64,000 bases of DNA from Anaerocolumna sp. AGMB13025 (GTDB lineage Bacteria; Bacillota; Clostridia; Lachnospirales; Lachnospiraceae): the NCBI RefSeq assembly GCF_029689925.1, contig NZ_CP121445.1, positions 2,535,001 through 2,599,000 of the forward strand, read 5' to 3'. The notes beneath the pieces were generated by a model. It saw only the letters and a list, made by a program, of their open reading frames with translations, searched no databases and had not been told where the DNA came from. Positions within the stretch are counted from its first letter, which is position 1; each line of letters opens with the position of its first letter. Made by a program: the position numbers and the translations under genes. Shown here piece by piece: positions 1 through 7,448 of this stretch.

Positions 1-147
1 GACTGTTGTAGAATATAAAATATATGACTGGGAATAGAATAAGGGTTTTTTGCTGCCATTCACAAATTTTCTGCAAAATTGTTACAAAATATAATCCTTA
101 TTCTCACCCTGGTAATTTAGCCTTTGAATTTGCAACAGCCCTGTCAA
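1..147. repeat. Inverted-repeat (MITE-like) element, copy A, probably cut by the window start
   Basis: The right arm (about 78-145) contains TAATCC-TATTCT, then CACCCTGGTAATT and ends TTTGCAACAGCCCT. The left arm (about 1-50) reads as a looser reverse complement of the same text. A second copy lies at 20158-20376: the reverse complement of 20161-20230 matches the right arm here over about 60 bases with few differences. The centre is short and unrelated. No ORF inside looks real. It may be a non-autonomous transposon or a mobile structured RNA element. The left end could start before base 1. Confidence 0.6.
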
Positions 148-176
148 TGTCAGGCTATGTTAAGATGAAAAGTGGG

Positions 177-500
177 TTAATCCAAGTCCACCCAATCTCC
201 TCTAATTTCGTCATCTATTTTAACATATACCGGTTTGTAGATATTAGCTTTAAGGTCCGTAACTGTAAATTCTACGGTATATTTACTGCGGACAAATACG
301 CCGTAGGTGTTTTGGGCATCGAAATAACTTTTGACGCCTACATATTTACCTTTTCTCTGCATTGCTATAGCAGAAGAGGGAAGATCAGGAAATTCAGCGG
401 TTCTGGGAGTTTTTATATAATCCAAAATGATTTCCTTGGCATAGGTATAATATTTATCCGGGTCTGTTAACTCTCTTTCTAGTATTTCTTTTTGATTCAT
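177..500 (-). CDS. Hypothetical protein, about 107 aa
   Basis: This is a small, hydrophilic protein without signal peptide or membrane segment. The central pattern K-S/T-P-x-T-A-x-F-P, followed by Y-x-x-V-K-S-Y-x-D-A-Q-N and then a V-x-V beta-rich end, resembles a small unnamed domain found at the end of many Firmicutes secreted or phage proteins; I recognise it only from memory and assign no function. An ATG at 533 is also in frame, but it lies inside a palindrome just downstream of a TATAAAAT sequence (minus strand) that could be the -10 box, so the ATG at 500, preceded by GGGAAAG, is preferred. It is divergent from the HTH gene at 561. Confidence 0.6.
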   Translation of the reverse strand: MNQKEILERELTDPDKYYTYAKEIILDYIKTPRTAEFPDLPSSAIAMQRKGKYVGVKSYFDAQNTYGVFVRSKYTVEFTVTDLKANIYKPVYVKIDDEIRGDWVDLD

Positions 501-521
501 TTTTACTTCTTTCCCATCATA

Positions 522-535
522 CAATGTATACATTG
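522..535. promoter_or_regulatory. Perfect 14-bp palindrome, probable operator
   Basis: CAATGTATACATTG is a perfect palindrome in the gap between two divergent genes, one of which encodes a MerR-like HTH protein. Its position fits an autoregulatory site. It also contains an ATG on each strand (524 plus, 533 minus), so it overlaps possible alternative starts. The binding protein is inferred, not shown. Confidence 0.45.
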
Positions 536-560
536 CCCATTTTATAGTGAAACTTCGTTA

Positions 561-863
561 ATGACTGGATTTACTACAAGAACATTACGTTCATATATCA
601 AGAGCGGACTGTTAAAAGGAAGTTGTATCAATAGAAAATGGATTTTTACAGAAGAAGAGTTATATCAGTTTTTTTCTAATGATTTTGTTATGGAGGGCAT
701 TGTGATAAAATGCAATGCCTCGGTTAAACAATTTATGTGGTCTATGAAAAGATTACAACCGGAAGGTTGCTTTATATATGACCTACCAGGAAGTAAGGAA
801 GAAGTGGGAGGTGCTGTTCAAAAACTGATTGTATATCTGAAGGAGAATGCTATAAATCTATAA
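561..863 (+). CDS. Small MerR/excisionase-type HTH protein, N-terminus uncertain
   Basis: The segment MTGFTTRTLRSYIKSGLL followed by a basic wing and FTEEELYQFF is a winged helix-turn-helix of the MerR/HTH_17 type, which binds DNA. The remaining 60 residues are unrecognised. The usual family N-terminus (M-Y-x-I-x-E-V-S before M-T-G-F) is missing from an ATG start at 561, and no good ribosome binding site precedes it. The same frame stays open back to a TTG at 492. In a neighbouring frame an ATG at 524 encodes M-Y-T-L-P-I and then hits TAG at 545, which suggests the original start was separated by a frameshift near 540. Function may be lost or may rely on a non-standard start. Confidence 0.55.
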   Translation: MTGFTTRTLRSYIKSGLLKGSCINRKWIFTEEELYQFFSNDFVMEGIVIKCNASVKQFMWSMKRLQPEGCFIYDLPGSKEEVGGAVQKLIVYLKENAINL

Positions 864-1022
864 TGAGATATAAGTAAGTAATTAAACATGTGGCAGGTCT
901 AGCGGTATCAGCATATGTTTATTATACAATTATGCAGTTTTTATTTGGAAGAATTTGTGGTATACTATGTTAAAAATATCGGCTTGTAATGTGCTTTAAA
1001 TATGAAAAGAGGAGGTCAAATC

Positions 1023-1604
1023 ATGGGACAGTTTACGTTTGAAAAATGTTTGGATATAGAAGGACTCTATATGGTACAGCCTAAAATATTTGCAGATGAA
1101 AGAGGATATTCGTTAGAAACCTATAATTATAGAGACTTTGAAGAAGCAGGACTTAATATGGTTTTTGTTCAGGAGAATCATTCCCAGTCATTTCAGGGAG
1201 TTTTAAGAGGATTACATTTTCAAAGAACCTATCAGCAAGGAAAGTTGGTCCGGGTGATAAGTGGAGAGGTTTTTGATGTGGTGGTTGATATTCGCGAAGG
1301 ATCTGATACATATGGGAAATGGTTTGGTGTTGTTTTATCCTCAGAAAAGAAAAATATGATATATATTCCGAAAGGGTTTGCCCATGGGTTTTTAGTGCTT
1401 TCTGATTCGGCTGAATTTACATATAAACTTACGGATTATTATCATCCCGAAGATGAGGATGGCATTCCCTGGGATGATAAAACCATCGGTATCAACTGGC
1501 CTATTACAGAGGGGATGAAGATCATTACTTCGGAACGAGATAGAAAGCATCCACCTTTTCAGGATAGGAAGTGGAGGCTTTCTAATAAGCCCAATCAGGA
1601 TTAG
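1023..1604 (+). CDS. rfbC: dTDP-4-dehydrorhamnose 3,5-epimerase
   Basis: RmlC/RfbC converts dTDP-4-keto-6-deoxyglucose to dTDP-4-keto-rhamnose in the cytoplasm for rhamnose-containing envelope sugars. The 193 residues are close to the usual 180-200. The family motif G-V-L-R-G-L-H-F-Q contains the expected catalytic base (His65), and F-T-Y-K holds the expected catalytic tyrosine (Tyr134); the cupin body Y-I-P-x-G-F-A-H-G-F is complete. An AGGAGG lies 6 bases before ATG 1023, so the upstream in-frame extension to 1002 is rejected. The other dTDP-rhamnose genes (rfbA, rfbB, rfbD) are not adjacent. It probably forms a transcript with the Nudix gene 11 bases downstream. Confidence 0.93.
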   Translation: MGQFTFEKCLDIEGLYMVQPKIFADERGYSLETYNYRDFEEAGLNMVFVQENHSQSFQGVLRGLHFQRTYQQGKLVRVISGEVFDVVVDIREGSDTYGKWFGVVLSSEKKNMIYIPKGFAHGFLVLSDSAEFTYKLTDYYHPEDEDGIPWDDKTIGINWPITEGMKIITSERDRKHPPFQDRKWRLSNKPNQD

Positions 1605-1615
1605 AGGAGGTAAAA

Positions 1616-2071
1616 ATGGACAGAAGTGAAAAGGCCATATTCACGAATATGTGTATGGTATATGATATCAACCAAAACGTATTGGTTCTGGATAGAAAAG
1701 ACACAGAGTGGGGAGGAATTACATTTCCCGGAGGTCATATTGAAAAAGGGGAATCGTTTACAGACTCCGTGATAAGAGAAATATATGAAGAAACAGGTTT
1801 ACATATTTCCTGCCCGCAGCTTTGCGGTATAAAGCAATGGCCCCATAATGACGGTTCCCGTTACGTGGTCTTATTTTATAAAACAGATCAATTTACCGGT
1901 GAGATTACTTCTTCTGACGAAGGAGATGTTTACTGGGCAAAGCTTGATGAACTAAAGGATATGGATTTAGCAGAGGGAATGGATCAGATGTTAAAAGTCT
2001 TTTTAGAAGAGAATCTTAGCGAATATTATTGCTGTATCAGTGATGGGGAATGGAAGAAAGAACTTAAATAA
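1616..2071 (+). CDS. Nudix hydrolase (MutT-like)
   Basis: The complete Nudix box is present: G-x5-E-x7-R-E-x-x-E-E-x-G, beginning at G-G-H-I-E-K-G-E and ending R-E-I-Y-E-E-T-G-L (about residues 40-63). Such enzymes hydrolyse nucleoside diphosphates linked to another group. Size (151 aa) and the N-terminal T-N-M-C-M-V resemble 8-oxo-dGTP diphosphatases, but the substrate cannot be read from sequence. AGAGGAGG lies 6 bases before the ATG, and the gene follows rfbC by 11 bases, so they are probably co-transcribed. A role in nucleotide-sugar metabolism is possible from context only. Confidence 0.88.
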   Translation: MDRSEKAIFTNMCMVYDINQNVLVLDRKDTEWGGITFPGGHIEKGESFTDSVIREIYEETGLHISCPQLCGIKQWPHNDGSRYVVLFYKTDQFTGEITSSDEGDVYWAKLDELKDMDLAEGMDQMLKVFLEENLSEYYCCISDGEWKKELK

Positions 2072-2182
2072 ATTGTATAGGTATATATACAAAAGAGAGA
2101 CCTTATGATGAAGAAAGACAACATTGGATTTATAAGGTTATAGAGATAACAGATATGAGCTATAAGAAACGGTGGGAAAAGC

Positions 2183-3016
2183 ATGAAACATACATTACGG
2201 CTGACAGACTATAGGATAGAGGAGATTAATGAGATTTTCCATATTGCAGACGAATTACAGGAAGGTAAATACAAGGGATTTTTAACAGGAAAAACTATAG
2301 TTATGTTTTTTCCAAGTTCGAGTCTGCGAACCAGAATAACATTTGAGAAAGGCATTTATTTACTAGGAGGACAAGCCATATTGTTTCCCACAGAAACCCT
2401 TGATAAAAAAGAGAAAATAGAAGATGTGGTTAAATACTTAAATAATTGGGTAGAGGGTGCAATTATCCGCCATAAATCAATTGCATTATTGGAGGAGATT
2501 GCAGCATATGCAGAATTTCCGGTAATAAATGCAATGACTGATTACAATCATCCCTGCGAAATGCTGTCGGACTTATATGCGCTTTCAAAAAGAAGGCAGG
2601 ATTTTACCAAGGATAAGTTCTTGTTTGTTGGTGCAAAAAGCAACATAGGACTAGCCCTAAAAGAAGCGGCTGACTTGATGGGGCTTTCCTTACTGCAAAG
2701 CTGTCCTGCCGGTTACGAGTTAGAAGGTGTTGAAGTAATTCGTGACTTAAAGAAAGCAGTACAAAACATTGATGTCATATGTACGGATTCATTACCTCAT
2801 AATGCTTTAAAAGATTTTGAAAATTATCAGATTACCTCTGACCTTATAAAGCTGGCTAATGATGATTGTGTCTTAAATCCGTGCCCGCCCTTTTACCGGG
2901 GGGAGGAAGTTTCTGCCGAAGTGATTGAAAGTTCTCATTTTGCAGGATATGAGTTTAAAAAGAATCTGCTTGAAGTCCAACAGGCAATTATTATTTATAA
3001 TATGACTCATACATAG
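2183..3016 (+). CDS. Aspartate/ornithine carbamoyltransferase family protein
   Basis: The 277 residues align with transcarbamoylases, which move the carbamoyl group of carbamoyl phosphate to an amino group. The phosphate-binding motif is S-L-R-T-R (near residue 50) instead of the S-T-R-T-R typical of ornithine carbamoyltransferase, and the next motif is H-P-C-E instead of H-P-C-Q. The second domain has D-V-I-C-T-D-S-L-P and the substrate loop N-P-C-P-P-F-Y-R-G-E-E-V. At 277 aa it is 30-60 residues shorter than usual, with a shortened second domain. An S-x-R-T-R variant is known in N-acyl-ornithine carbamoyltransferases, so the acceptor may not be ornithine. It stands alone, without arginine biosynthesis or deiminase genes. 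Confidence 0.8.
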   Translation: MKHTLRLTDYRIEEINEIFHIADELQEGKYKGFLTGKTIVMFFPSSSLRTRITFEKGIYLLGGQAILFPTETLDKKEKIEDVVKYLNNWVEGAIIRHKSIALLEEIAAYAEFPVINAMTDYNHPCEMLSDLYALSKRRQDFTKDKFLFVGAKSNIGLALKEAADLMGLSLLQSCPAGYELEGVEVIRDLKKAVQNIDVICTDSLPHNALKDFENYQITSDLIKLANDDCVLNPCPPFYRGEEVSAEVIESSHFAGYEFKKNLLEVQQAIIIYNMTHT

Positions 3017-3162
3017 CAGCAGCGGTGGCCGCCAGAATTAACAGGTAACATAGAAAATCGCCTCCAATCGAAAAATAACTTATATATAAGGGTGCGAAGC
3101 GCACATTTTTCGATGAAGTTGTCAAGTGTTTTTGACGAGAAAGTGGGGATTTTAATAAAAAA

Positions 3163-3197
3163 GGAATCTGAAAGCCTTATACTGGCTTAGGGATTCC
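3163..3197 (-). terminator. Hairpin with T-run on the minus strand
   Basis: GGAATC and AAGCC pair with GGCTT and GATTCC around a 7-base loop. Read on the minus strand the stem is followed by TTTTTTATT, so it looks like a minus-strand terminator although no minus-strand gene is nearby. On the plus strand it sits between the carbamoyltransferase and GNAT genes. It may be a remnant. Confidence 0.35.
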
Positions 3198-3228
3198 GAG
3201 AGACTATTTGTATACCAGGAGGTAATAA

Positions 3229-3795
3229 TTGATTAAGTATAGAGATATTTTGGCAGAGACGGAGAGAATAATTGTAAGACCGGTGTTAATTACTGATTTT
3301 GATGTATTTGTCTCTGGATATAAAAATTGCGGACCATCCCGTAATCGATTTGATGAAGGGTGTTTTGATACAGGTTTCATGACTTTGGAGTGGTATCAAA
3401 AGTTGTTAGAAAGGCGGGAAAATGAGGCGGATAGTGATTTTTCCTATATGCTGAACATATTTTTAAAAGATAACTGTACTTCCATCGGATATTGTGATAT
3501 CACCACCCATCAAAGAGGAGATTTCCAATATGCAAGAATCGGTTATACAATACATAATACCTATTGGGGGGAAGGGTATGCAACGGAAGCGGTTTTAGCT
3601 TTAATTAAAATAGGTTTTGATATGTTAAACTTTCATCGGTTAGAAGCACATATTAATCTTGATAATCCGGCTTCGAAGAAGGTCGTTCAAAAAGCAGGAT
3701 TTTTATTTGAAAGTGTCAGGAAAGGTTTTATTTTAGAAGATGGTGTTTGGACGGATAACGAAGTGTATTATATCAATAATTCAAACTTTACATGA
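3229..3795 (+). CDS. GNAT family N-acetyltransferase (RimJ/RimL type)
   Basis: This 188-residue protein transfers an acetyl group from acetyl-CoA to an unknown amine. It starts R-I-I-V-R-P and carries R-I-G-Y-T-I-x-x-x-Y-W-G-E-G-Y-A-T-E-A (acetyl-CoA-binding motif A) and H-R-L-E-A-H-I-N-L-D-N-x-A-S-x-K-V-V-x-K-A-G-F (motif B), the layout of the RimJ/RimL protein acetyltransferases. The start is TTG at 3229, chosen because AGGAGG lies 5 bases upstream and no ATG follows soon. A strong terminator at 3860 ends the transcript. Confidence 0.9.
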   Translation: MIKYRDILAETERIIVRPVLITDFDVFVSGYKNCGPSRNRFDEGCFDTGFMTLEWYQKLLERRENEADSDFSYMLNIFLKDNCTSIGYCDITTHQRGDFQYARIGYTIHNTYWGEGYATEAVLALIKIGFDMLNFHRLEAHINLDNPASKKVVQKAGFLFESVRKGFILEDGVWTDNEVYYINNSNFT

Positions 3796-3859
3796 CTAGA
3801 TTTGAAAGTTCAAACTTTGACTCTCAAATCAACTTTAATTGATATGTTGATAAGATAAC

Positions 3860-3888
3860 AAAAAAATCCCTTCATAAGGGATTTTTTT
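3860..3888. terminator. Bidirectional rho-independent terminator
   Basis: An A7 run, ATCCC, a short TTCAT loop and AAGGGAT followed by T7 form a symmetric hairpin with a U-tract on either strand. It closes the GNAT gene and insulates the GntR gene downstream. Confidence 0.85.
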
Positions 3889-3997
3889 ACCCTTTGCGTA
3901 ATATGAGATATTGCTTTTAGTATAGGGAAAATGTAATTGTGATTCTATATTTTATATGATAAGATAGACACAAAAATATAGTCAGGAGGGGTTAAAA

Positions 3998-4675
3998 ATG
4001 ACAAAAAATTCGATGAGGGTAGTGCAAGAATCCATAGCAGAGATGGTGGCAAAGAAGATTCGGGAAGATATTATGAATAGAACCTTAAAATCCGGTGACA
4101 AAATACGGGAGGTGGAACTAAGCAAGCAGTTGAATGTTAGCCGCACACCAGTGCGGGAAGCATTTCGTATATTGCAGTCGGAAGGCCTGGTAGTTCACAA
4201 TCCCAGAGTCGGAGTTGTTGTAACTTCCATTGGTATCAATGATGTGGTTCAACTTTATGAAGTAAGAGGGGTACTGGAGCAGCTTTCTGCTCAGAGTGCG
4301 GCAAGTTATATTACGGAAGAGCAGATTAGGGAACTGAAGGAAATCAATAATAAGATGCGGGCTTGTGCAGATGAAAACCCGGAAGATGCAGATAATTATG
4401 ACATAGAGTTTCATATTTATATTGCTAAATTAGCCCATAATCCCATATTGGAAGAACAGTTAGCCATTCTGCACCGAAAGACTCATATGGTGCTGAATTT
4501 TGTACCGTTTCAAAAGGGACGTATCCCTTACAGCTGTAAGGAACATGATGATATTATAAATGCTCTTGAGCAGCATGAACCTGAGATCGCAAAGAAATAT
4601 ATGGATATCCACTTTCAGAAAAGTACCAAATCCCTTCGTGATAAAATTATTGCATACAATTCTGAAATCAAATAA
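3998..4675 (+). CDS. GntR family (FCD subfamily) transcriptional regulator 1
   Basis: The first 75 residues form the GntR winged helix: I-R-E-D-I-M, G-D-K-I-R-E-V-E-L, N-V-S-R-T-P-V-R-E-A and L-Q-S-E-G-L. The rest is an FCD effector domain, which in relatives binds sugar acids or other organic acids through a metal site; the expected F-H-x-x-I-A-K and a later E-H-D-D are visible. Length (225 aa) is normal. AGGAGGGG lies 7 bases before the ATG. It stands directly before a second GntR gene and a sugar ABC operon, and TTGTATACAA-like palindromes follow it, so it probably controls that locus, with a uronate or related acid as a plausible inducer. Confidence 0.9.
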   Translation: MTKNSMRVVQESIAEMVAKKIREDIMNRTLKSGDKIREVELSKQLNVSRTPVREAFRILQSEGLVVHNPRVGVVVTSIGINDVVQLYEVRGVLEQLSAQSAASYITEEQIRELKEINNKMRACADENPEDADNYDIEFHIYIAKLAHNPILEEQLAILHRKTHMVLNFVPFQKGRIPYSCKEHDDIINALEQHEPEIAKKYMDIHFQKSTKSLRDKIIAYNSEIK

Positions 4676-4692
4676 AAATTAAAAAACGTTTA

Positions 4693-4702
4693 TTGTATAC
4701 AA
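4693..4702. promoter_or_regulatory. Palindrome TTGTATACAA, candidate GntR operator 1
   Basis: The perfect palindrome lies 17 bases after the first GntR gene and overlaps the start of its terminator. The same core recurs at 4855 and 4918 and, with one change, at 5634. FCD-type GntR regulators commonly bind short palindromes with a TGTATACA-like core, so these are candidate operators; which of the two regulators binds is unknown. Confidence 0.5.
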
Positions 4703-4736
4703 AAAACGATTTGTCAATTTTGACAGATCGTTTTTT
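4701..4736. terminator. Rho-independent terminator after GntR 1
   Basis: A6-CGATTTGTCA pairs with TGACAGATCG-T6 around a 4-base ATTT-like loop. The A-run and T-run make it usable on both strands. It separates the two GntR genes. Confidence 0.85.
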
Positions 4737-4854
4737 AGTGCGCCAAAATGCATCTATTTGGTATTGAAATTAAATTGAACTATACAAAGTGCACAAAAAA
4801 ATCATTATTTTATGGGGATAATAGTAATATACAAAAATAGCTCTTCATGATAAA

Positions 4855-4864
4855 CTGTATACAA
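4855..4864. promoter_or_regulatory. CTGTATACAA, candidate GntR operator 2
   Basis: The core TGTATACA is upstream of the second GntR gene, 63 bases before the matching site at 4918. The spacing is six helical turns, which would allow cooperative binding or looping. Assignment is by similarity to the neighbouring copies only. Confidence 0.45.
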
Positions 4865-4917
4865 TATACTTGATAACAGACATAGAACCCCTTAAAAAGG
4901 TCTAAAAAGTCAAGATA

Positions 4918-4927
4918 TTGTATACAA
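4918..4927. promoter_or_regulatory. TTGTATACAA, candidate GntR operator 3
   Basis: A perfect palindrome 64 bases before the second GntR start, identical to the copy at 4693. This position, close to the expected promoter, suggests autoregulation of the second GntR gene. Confidence 0.5.
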
Positions 4928-4991
4928 GAAACACAAAAAGGTCATTATGTTTGTTCTATGCAACTAATACAAATGAGGTGATAAAACAGGT

Positions 4992-5627
4992 ATGGAATCA
5001 AATCAGCCTATTGTACATGTTTCGATTACTGATATGGTAGCAGATAAATTGAGAGATGGAATCAGAGACGGTACTTTCAGGGTCAGTCAAAAATTAATTG
5101 AAACGGAACTGTGCAAAACAATGGAGGTCAGCAGGACACCAATCAGGAAAGCCTTTCATGTCCTCCTAGAGGAAGGTCTTTTGGAGAGAATAGAAGGTTA
5201 TGGCATAGTGGTTACAGGTGGTGAACGTAAACGTAGTTATTGGTTAGAAATATTGGGAGCCTTGGAAAGGATTGCCCTGGAAAGCGCGGTTATCCATAGT
5301 TCGAATACAGATTTAGCAGAGTTAGAAAAGGTTCAGCTGAATTTGGAAGAAATATGGGAAGGAACCAATGGGAATATTGATCCAAATTCCCCTGAATGGA
5401 AAGCAGTTTCCACATTAGATATGGAGTTTCATAATCGGATTGTCAGAGCCAGCACAAATCCGTTCCTTGGAGAATTTATCGATATGGCAGCAAGAAAAGG
5501 CAATATAACCTATTATCACGGAAAGATCATAGAAGCTGATATTTCAGAGCATCGTATCATGATAAAAGCAATCGAAGATAAAAATACCGAACTTGCGGAT
5601 AAGATAATGAAACAACATTTCAGGTAA
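4992..5627 (+). CDS. GntR family (FCD subfamily) transcriptional regulator 2
   Basis: The N-terminal winged helix is intact (L-R-D-G-I-R-D-G-T-F, E-V-S-R-T-P-I-R-K-A-F, L-L-E-E-G-L-L). An FCD-like helical domain follows with D-M-E-F-H-N-R-I-V and S-E-H-R-I-M-I-K-A-I, placing metal-binding Asp and His residues as in the family. At 211 aa it is slightly short and ends at Q-H-F. It is clearly related to, but diverged from, the regulator at 3998, so the two are probably paralogs. GAGGTG lies about 11 bases before the ATG. A TTGCATACAA site follows the gene, between it and the ABC operon, consistent with control of transport genes. Confidence 0.88.
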   Translation: MESNQPIVHVSITDMVADKLRDGIRDGTFRVSQKLIETELCKTMEVSRTPIRKAFHVLLEEGLLERIEGYGIVVTGGERKRSYWLEILGALERIALESAVIHSSNTDLAELEKVQLNLEEIWEGTNGNIDPNSPEWKAVSTLDMEFHNRIVRASTNPFLGEFIDMAARKGNITYYHGKIIEADISEHRIMIKAIEDKNTELADKIMKQHFR

Positions 5628-5633
5628 TGGTTT

Positions 5634-5643
5634 TTGCATACAA
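5634..5643. promoter_or_regulatory. TTGCATACAA, candidate GntR operator 4
   Basis: One base from a perfect palindrome; a partial ATGTATGACA copy follows at about 5651. It lies between the second GntR gene and the solute-binding lipoprotein, where an operator for the sugar operon would be expected. The 245-base gap also holds an AT-rich stretch near 5815-5850 that probably carries the promoter. Confidence 0.4.
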
Positions 5644-5872
5644 AATTTCAATGTATGACAAACGATGATTAAAGATTTATATTCCGAAAAGAAATTGTTA
5701 ATGTGAATATGCTGGGAAAGGAGAAGGTGAGAATAGTGACCGAACGAGTTGATTTTTTACAGTGATTCATTTCAGAAAGGTTATTAAAACTTACAAACAC
5801 ATTAACAGTTACTTATATAAATTAACATTAACAATGTAAACATGTAAGGAAATTAAACGAGGAGGTTTTTTG

Positions 5873-7360
5873 ATGAAAACAATGAAAAAAATTATAGCAT
5901 TCAGTTTATGCCTGGTTATGCTGCTTTTTCTTACAGCATGCTCTTCAAATGGGGATTCCAGTACCGGAACGGATGCATCAAATGGGAATACCGGCACACA
6001 AACCGACGGAAAAGTAGATAAGACTGGGACTGCGGGTGATGGGTCTGCAGAAGCAGGGGGAGAAACTGCCATAAGCGATGTAAGCGGAACCTTAAAAATT
6101 GCAGGACCGGGGCTCTTTACAACGGTAGGAGAAACCGGAACAACAGACCTGGTTACCGGTATTCAGTTACCTGGCTATGATGTTGTGGTGAAACGCTGGA
6201 ATGAATTATATCCAAATGTAAAACTGGAAATCGAAACAAGCCCATGGGATAACTGGAAAGCAGTTCTTCAGACGTCAGCTCTTTCCGGTGATGTTGACGT
6301 ATTACTTCATGGATCCTCCATTACTGCCATTGCAGAGCCTATTGGAGCCTATTTGGACAAGAATCCCGAGATGGAGGGAATGTTTAGTATGCTGGCTATG
6401 AGAAGAACCGAGGATAATGGCGGTGATTTTTCAAAATACATACCATATGGTTTAACGGTTACAGCCAATCCTCTGGTTGTGGTAATAGACAAACAGATTT
6501 TTGAAGATTACGGTGTTGCAGTGCCGGAAGCCTCCTGGACTTTTGACGATGTGACAGCGTTAAGTAAAAAGACCACCGGTAAAGATCCAAAGACCGGTAA
6601 TGAAACCTACGGAATCAGTATGCTGGCTGCAGCCAGTGCGAACAAAAACTATATCTGGGCTTCCAGGGGATTTGATGCACCGGTATTCCAGTTTGGCAAA
6701 ACATTAAAAGAAACAAAAGCAGATTTCACTACAGATGCCACAAAGAAGGTATTAAATTATATTACTTCCCTATATGCATTTTCAAGTCCTGATTATCTGG
6801 AAGGGCTGGATACTGCAGTGGCCAATACGGCAGATAATAATCTTGCCATGCGTATTACGGAAAGTCCTATTGATGACTACAATAAACTGGAAGCAGCCGG
6901 ACTTTTAGATCGATTTATGTTTGTGCCGCTGCCTGCAATCCAAAGCGGTGCTAACGCAGGAAATACGTCAAGCCATATGGGTGACTGGAACATGGCTATT
7001 TGCAACACAAGCAAAGAAAAAGATTTAGCCTGGGAGTTTATCAAATTTATGGTTACGGATGAAGTGGTTCAGCAATGGCTGGTAGATTGCAATAGTATAC
7101 CGAATAATCTGTCCGCACTTCCTAAGCTCAAAGAAAACATGAAACCAGAATATTACAGTGCACTGGAAACTGTTTTGCAGCAGCAGCCACTGGAGTTCAG
7201 TGCTTCTACCAATGAGTGTTATGATAGCGGTAATTTCGGAACCTTTGCAAATGATGTTACTTCTATACTTAATGAAATGTTTGTAGGAAATTCCTCTGCG
7301 GACGAAGCGGTAAAATTTGTTCAGAAAAACCTGGACGATTATATGAGTTCTGTGCAGTAG
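5873..7360 (+). CDS. Sugar ABC transporter solute-binding lipoprotein
   Basis: This extracellular receptor captures a carbohydrate and hands it to the permeases downstream. A lipoprotein signal peptide ends in the lipobox L-T-A-C (Cys23), followed by a Ser/Thr/Gly-rich linker to about residue 65. The rest is a family-1 binding protein: V-x-R-W-N-E-L-Y-P-N-V-K-L-E near the start, D-V-L-L-H-G-S-S in the middle, and A-W-E-F-I-K-F-M-V-T near the end. AGGAGG lies 7 bases before ATG 5873; an in-frame TTG one codon upstream is rejected. At 495 aa it is a large receptor, which fits an oligosaccharide, but the ligand cannot be read from sequence. Confidence 0.93.
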   Translation: MKTMKKIIAFSLCLVMLLFLTACSSNGDSSTGTDASNGNTGTQTDGKVDKTGTAGDGSAEAGGETAISDVSGTLKIAGPGLFTTVGETGTTDLVTGIQLPGYDVVVKRWNELYPNVKLEIETSPWDNWKAVLQTSALSGDVDVLLHGSSITAIAEPIGAYLDKNPEMEGMFSMLAMRRTEDNGGDFSKYIPYGLTVTANPLVVVIDKQIFEDYGVAVPEASWTFDDVTALSKKTTGKDPKTGNETYGISMLAAASANKNYIWASRGFDAPVFQFGKTLKETKADFTTDATKKVLNYITSLYAFSSPDYLEGLDTAVANTADNNLAMRITESPIDDYNKLEAAGLLDRFMFVPLPAIQSGANAGNTSSHMGDWNMAICNTSKEKDLAWEFIKFMVTDEVVQQWLVDCNSIPNNLSALPKLKENMKPEYYSALETVLQQQPLEFSASTNECYDSGNFGTFANDVTSILNEMFVGNSSADEAVKFVQKNLDDYMSSVQ

Positions 7361-7385
7361 TTATAAGAAAAACGAAATATTTAAA

Positions 7386-7421
7386 ATGGCAGTATCCAAA
7401 GTCGGGTTTGGATACTGTCAT
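7386..7421 (+). promoter_or_regulatory. Stable hairpin between lipoprotein and permease genes
   Basis: ATGGCAGTATCCAAA pairs with TTTGGATACTGTCAT around a 6-base loop, with one G-T pair. There is no long T-run after it. Such a hairpin probably stabilises or partly terminates the message so that the receptor is made in excess over the permeases. The second ABC operon has a hairpin in the same place (57433-57476). Confidence 0.6.
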
Positions 7422-7448
7422 TTGGTAAATGAAACCTAAGGAGAGCCT

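Noticed and set aside
24-470. Plus-strand ORF of 148 codons
   Set aside because: It overlaps the inverted-repeat element and lies antisense to the more protein-like minus-strand gene; composition is rich in F, Y and C as in shadow frames and no SD precedes it.
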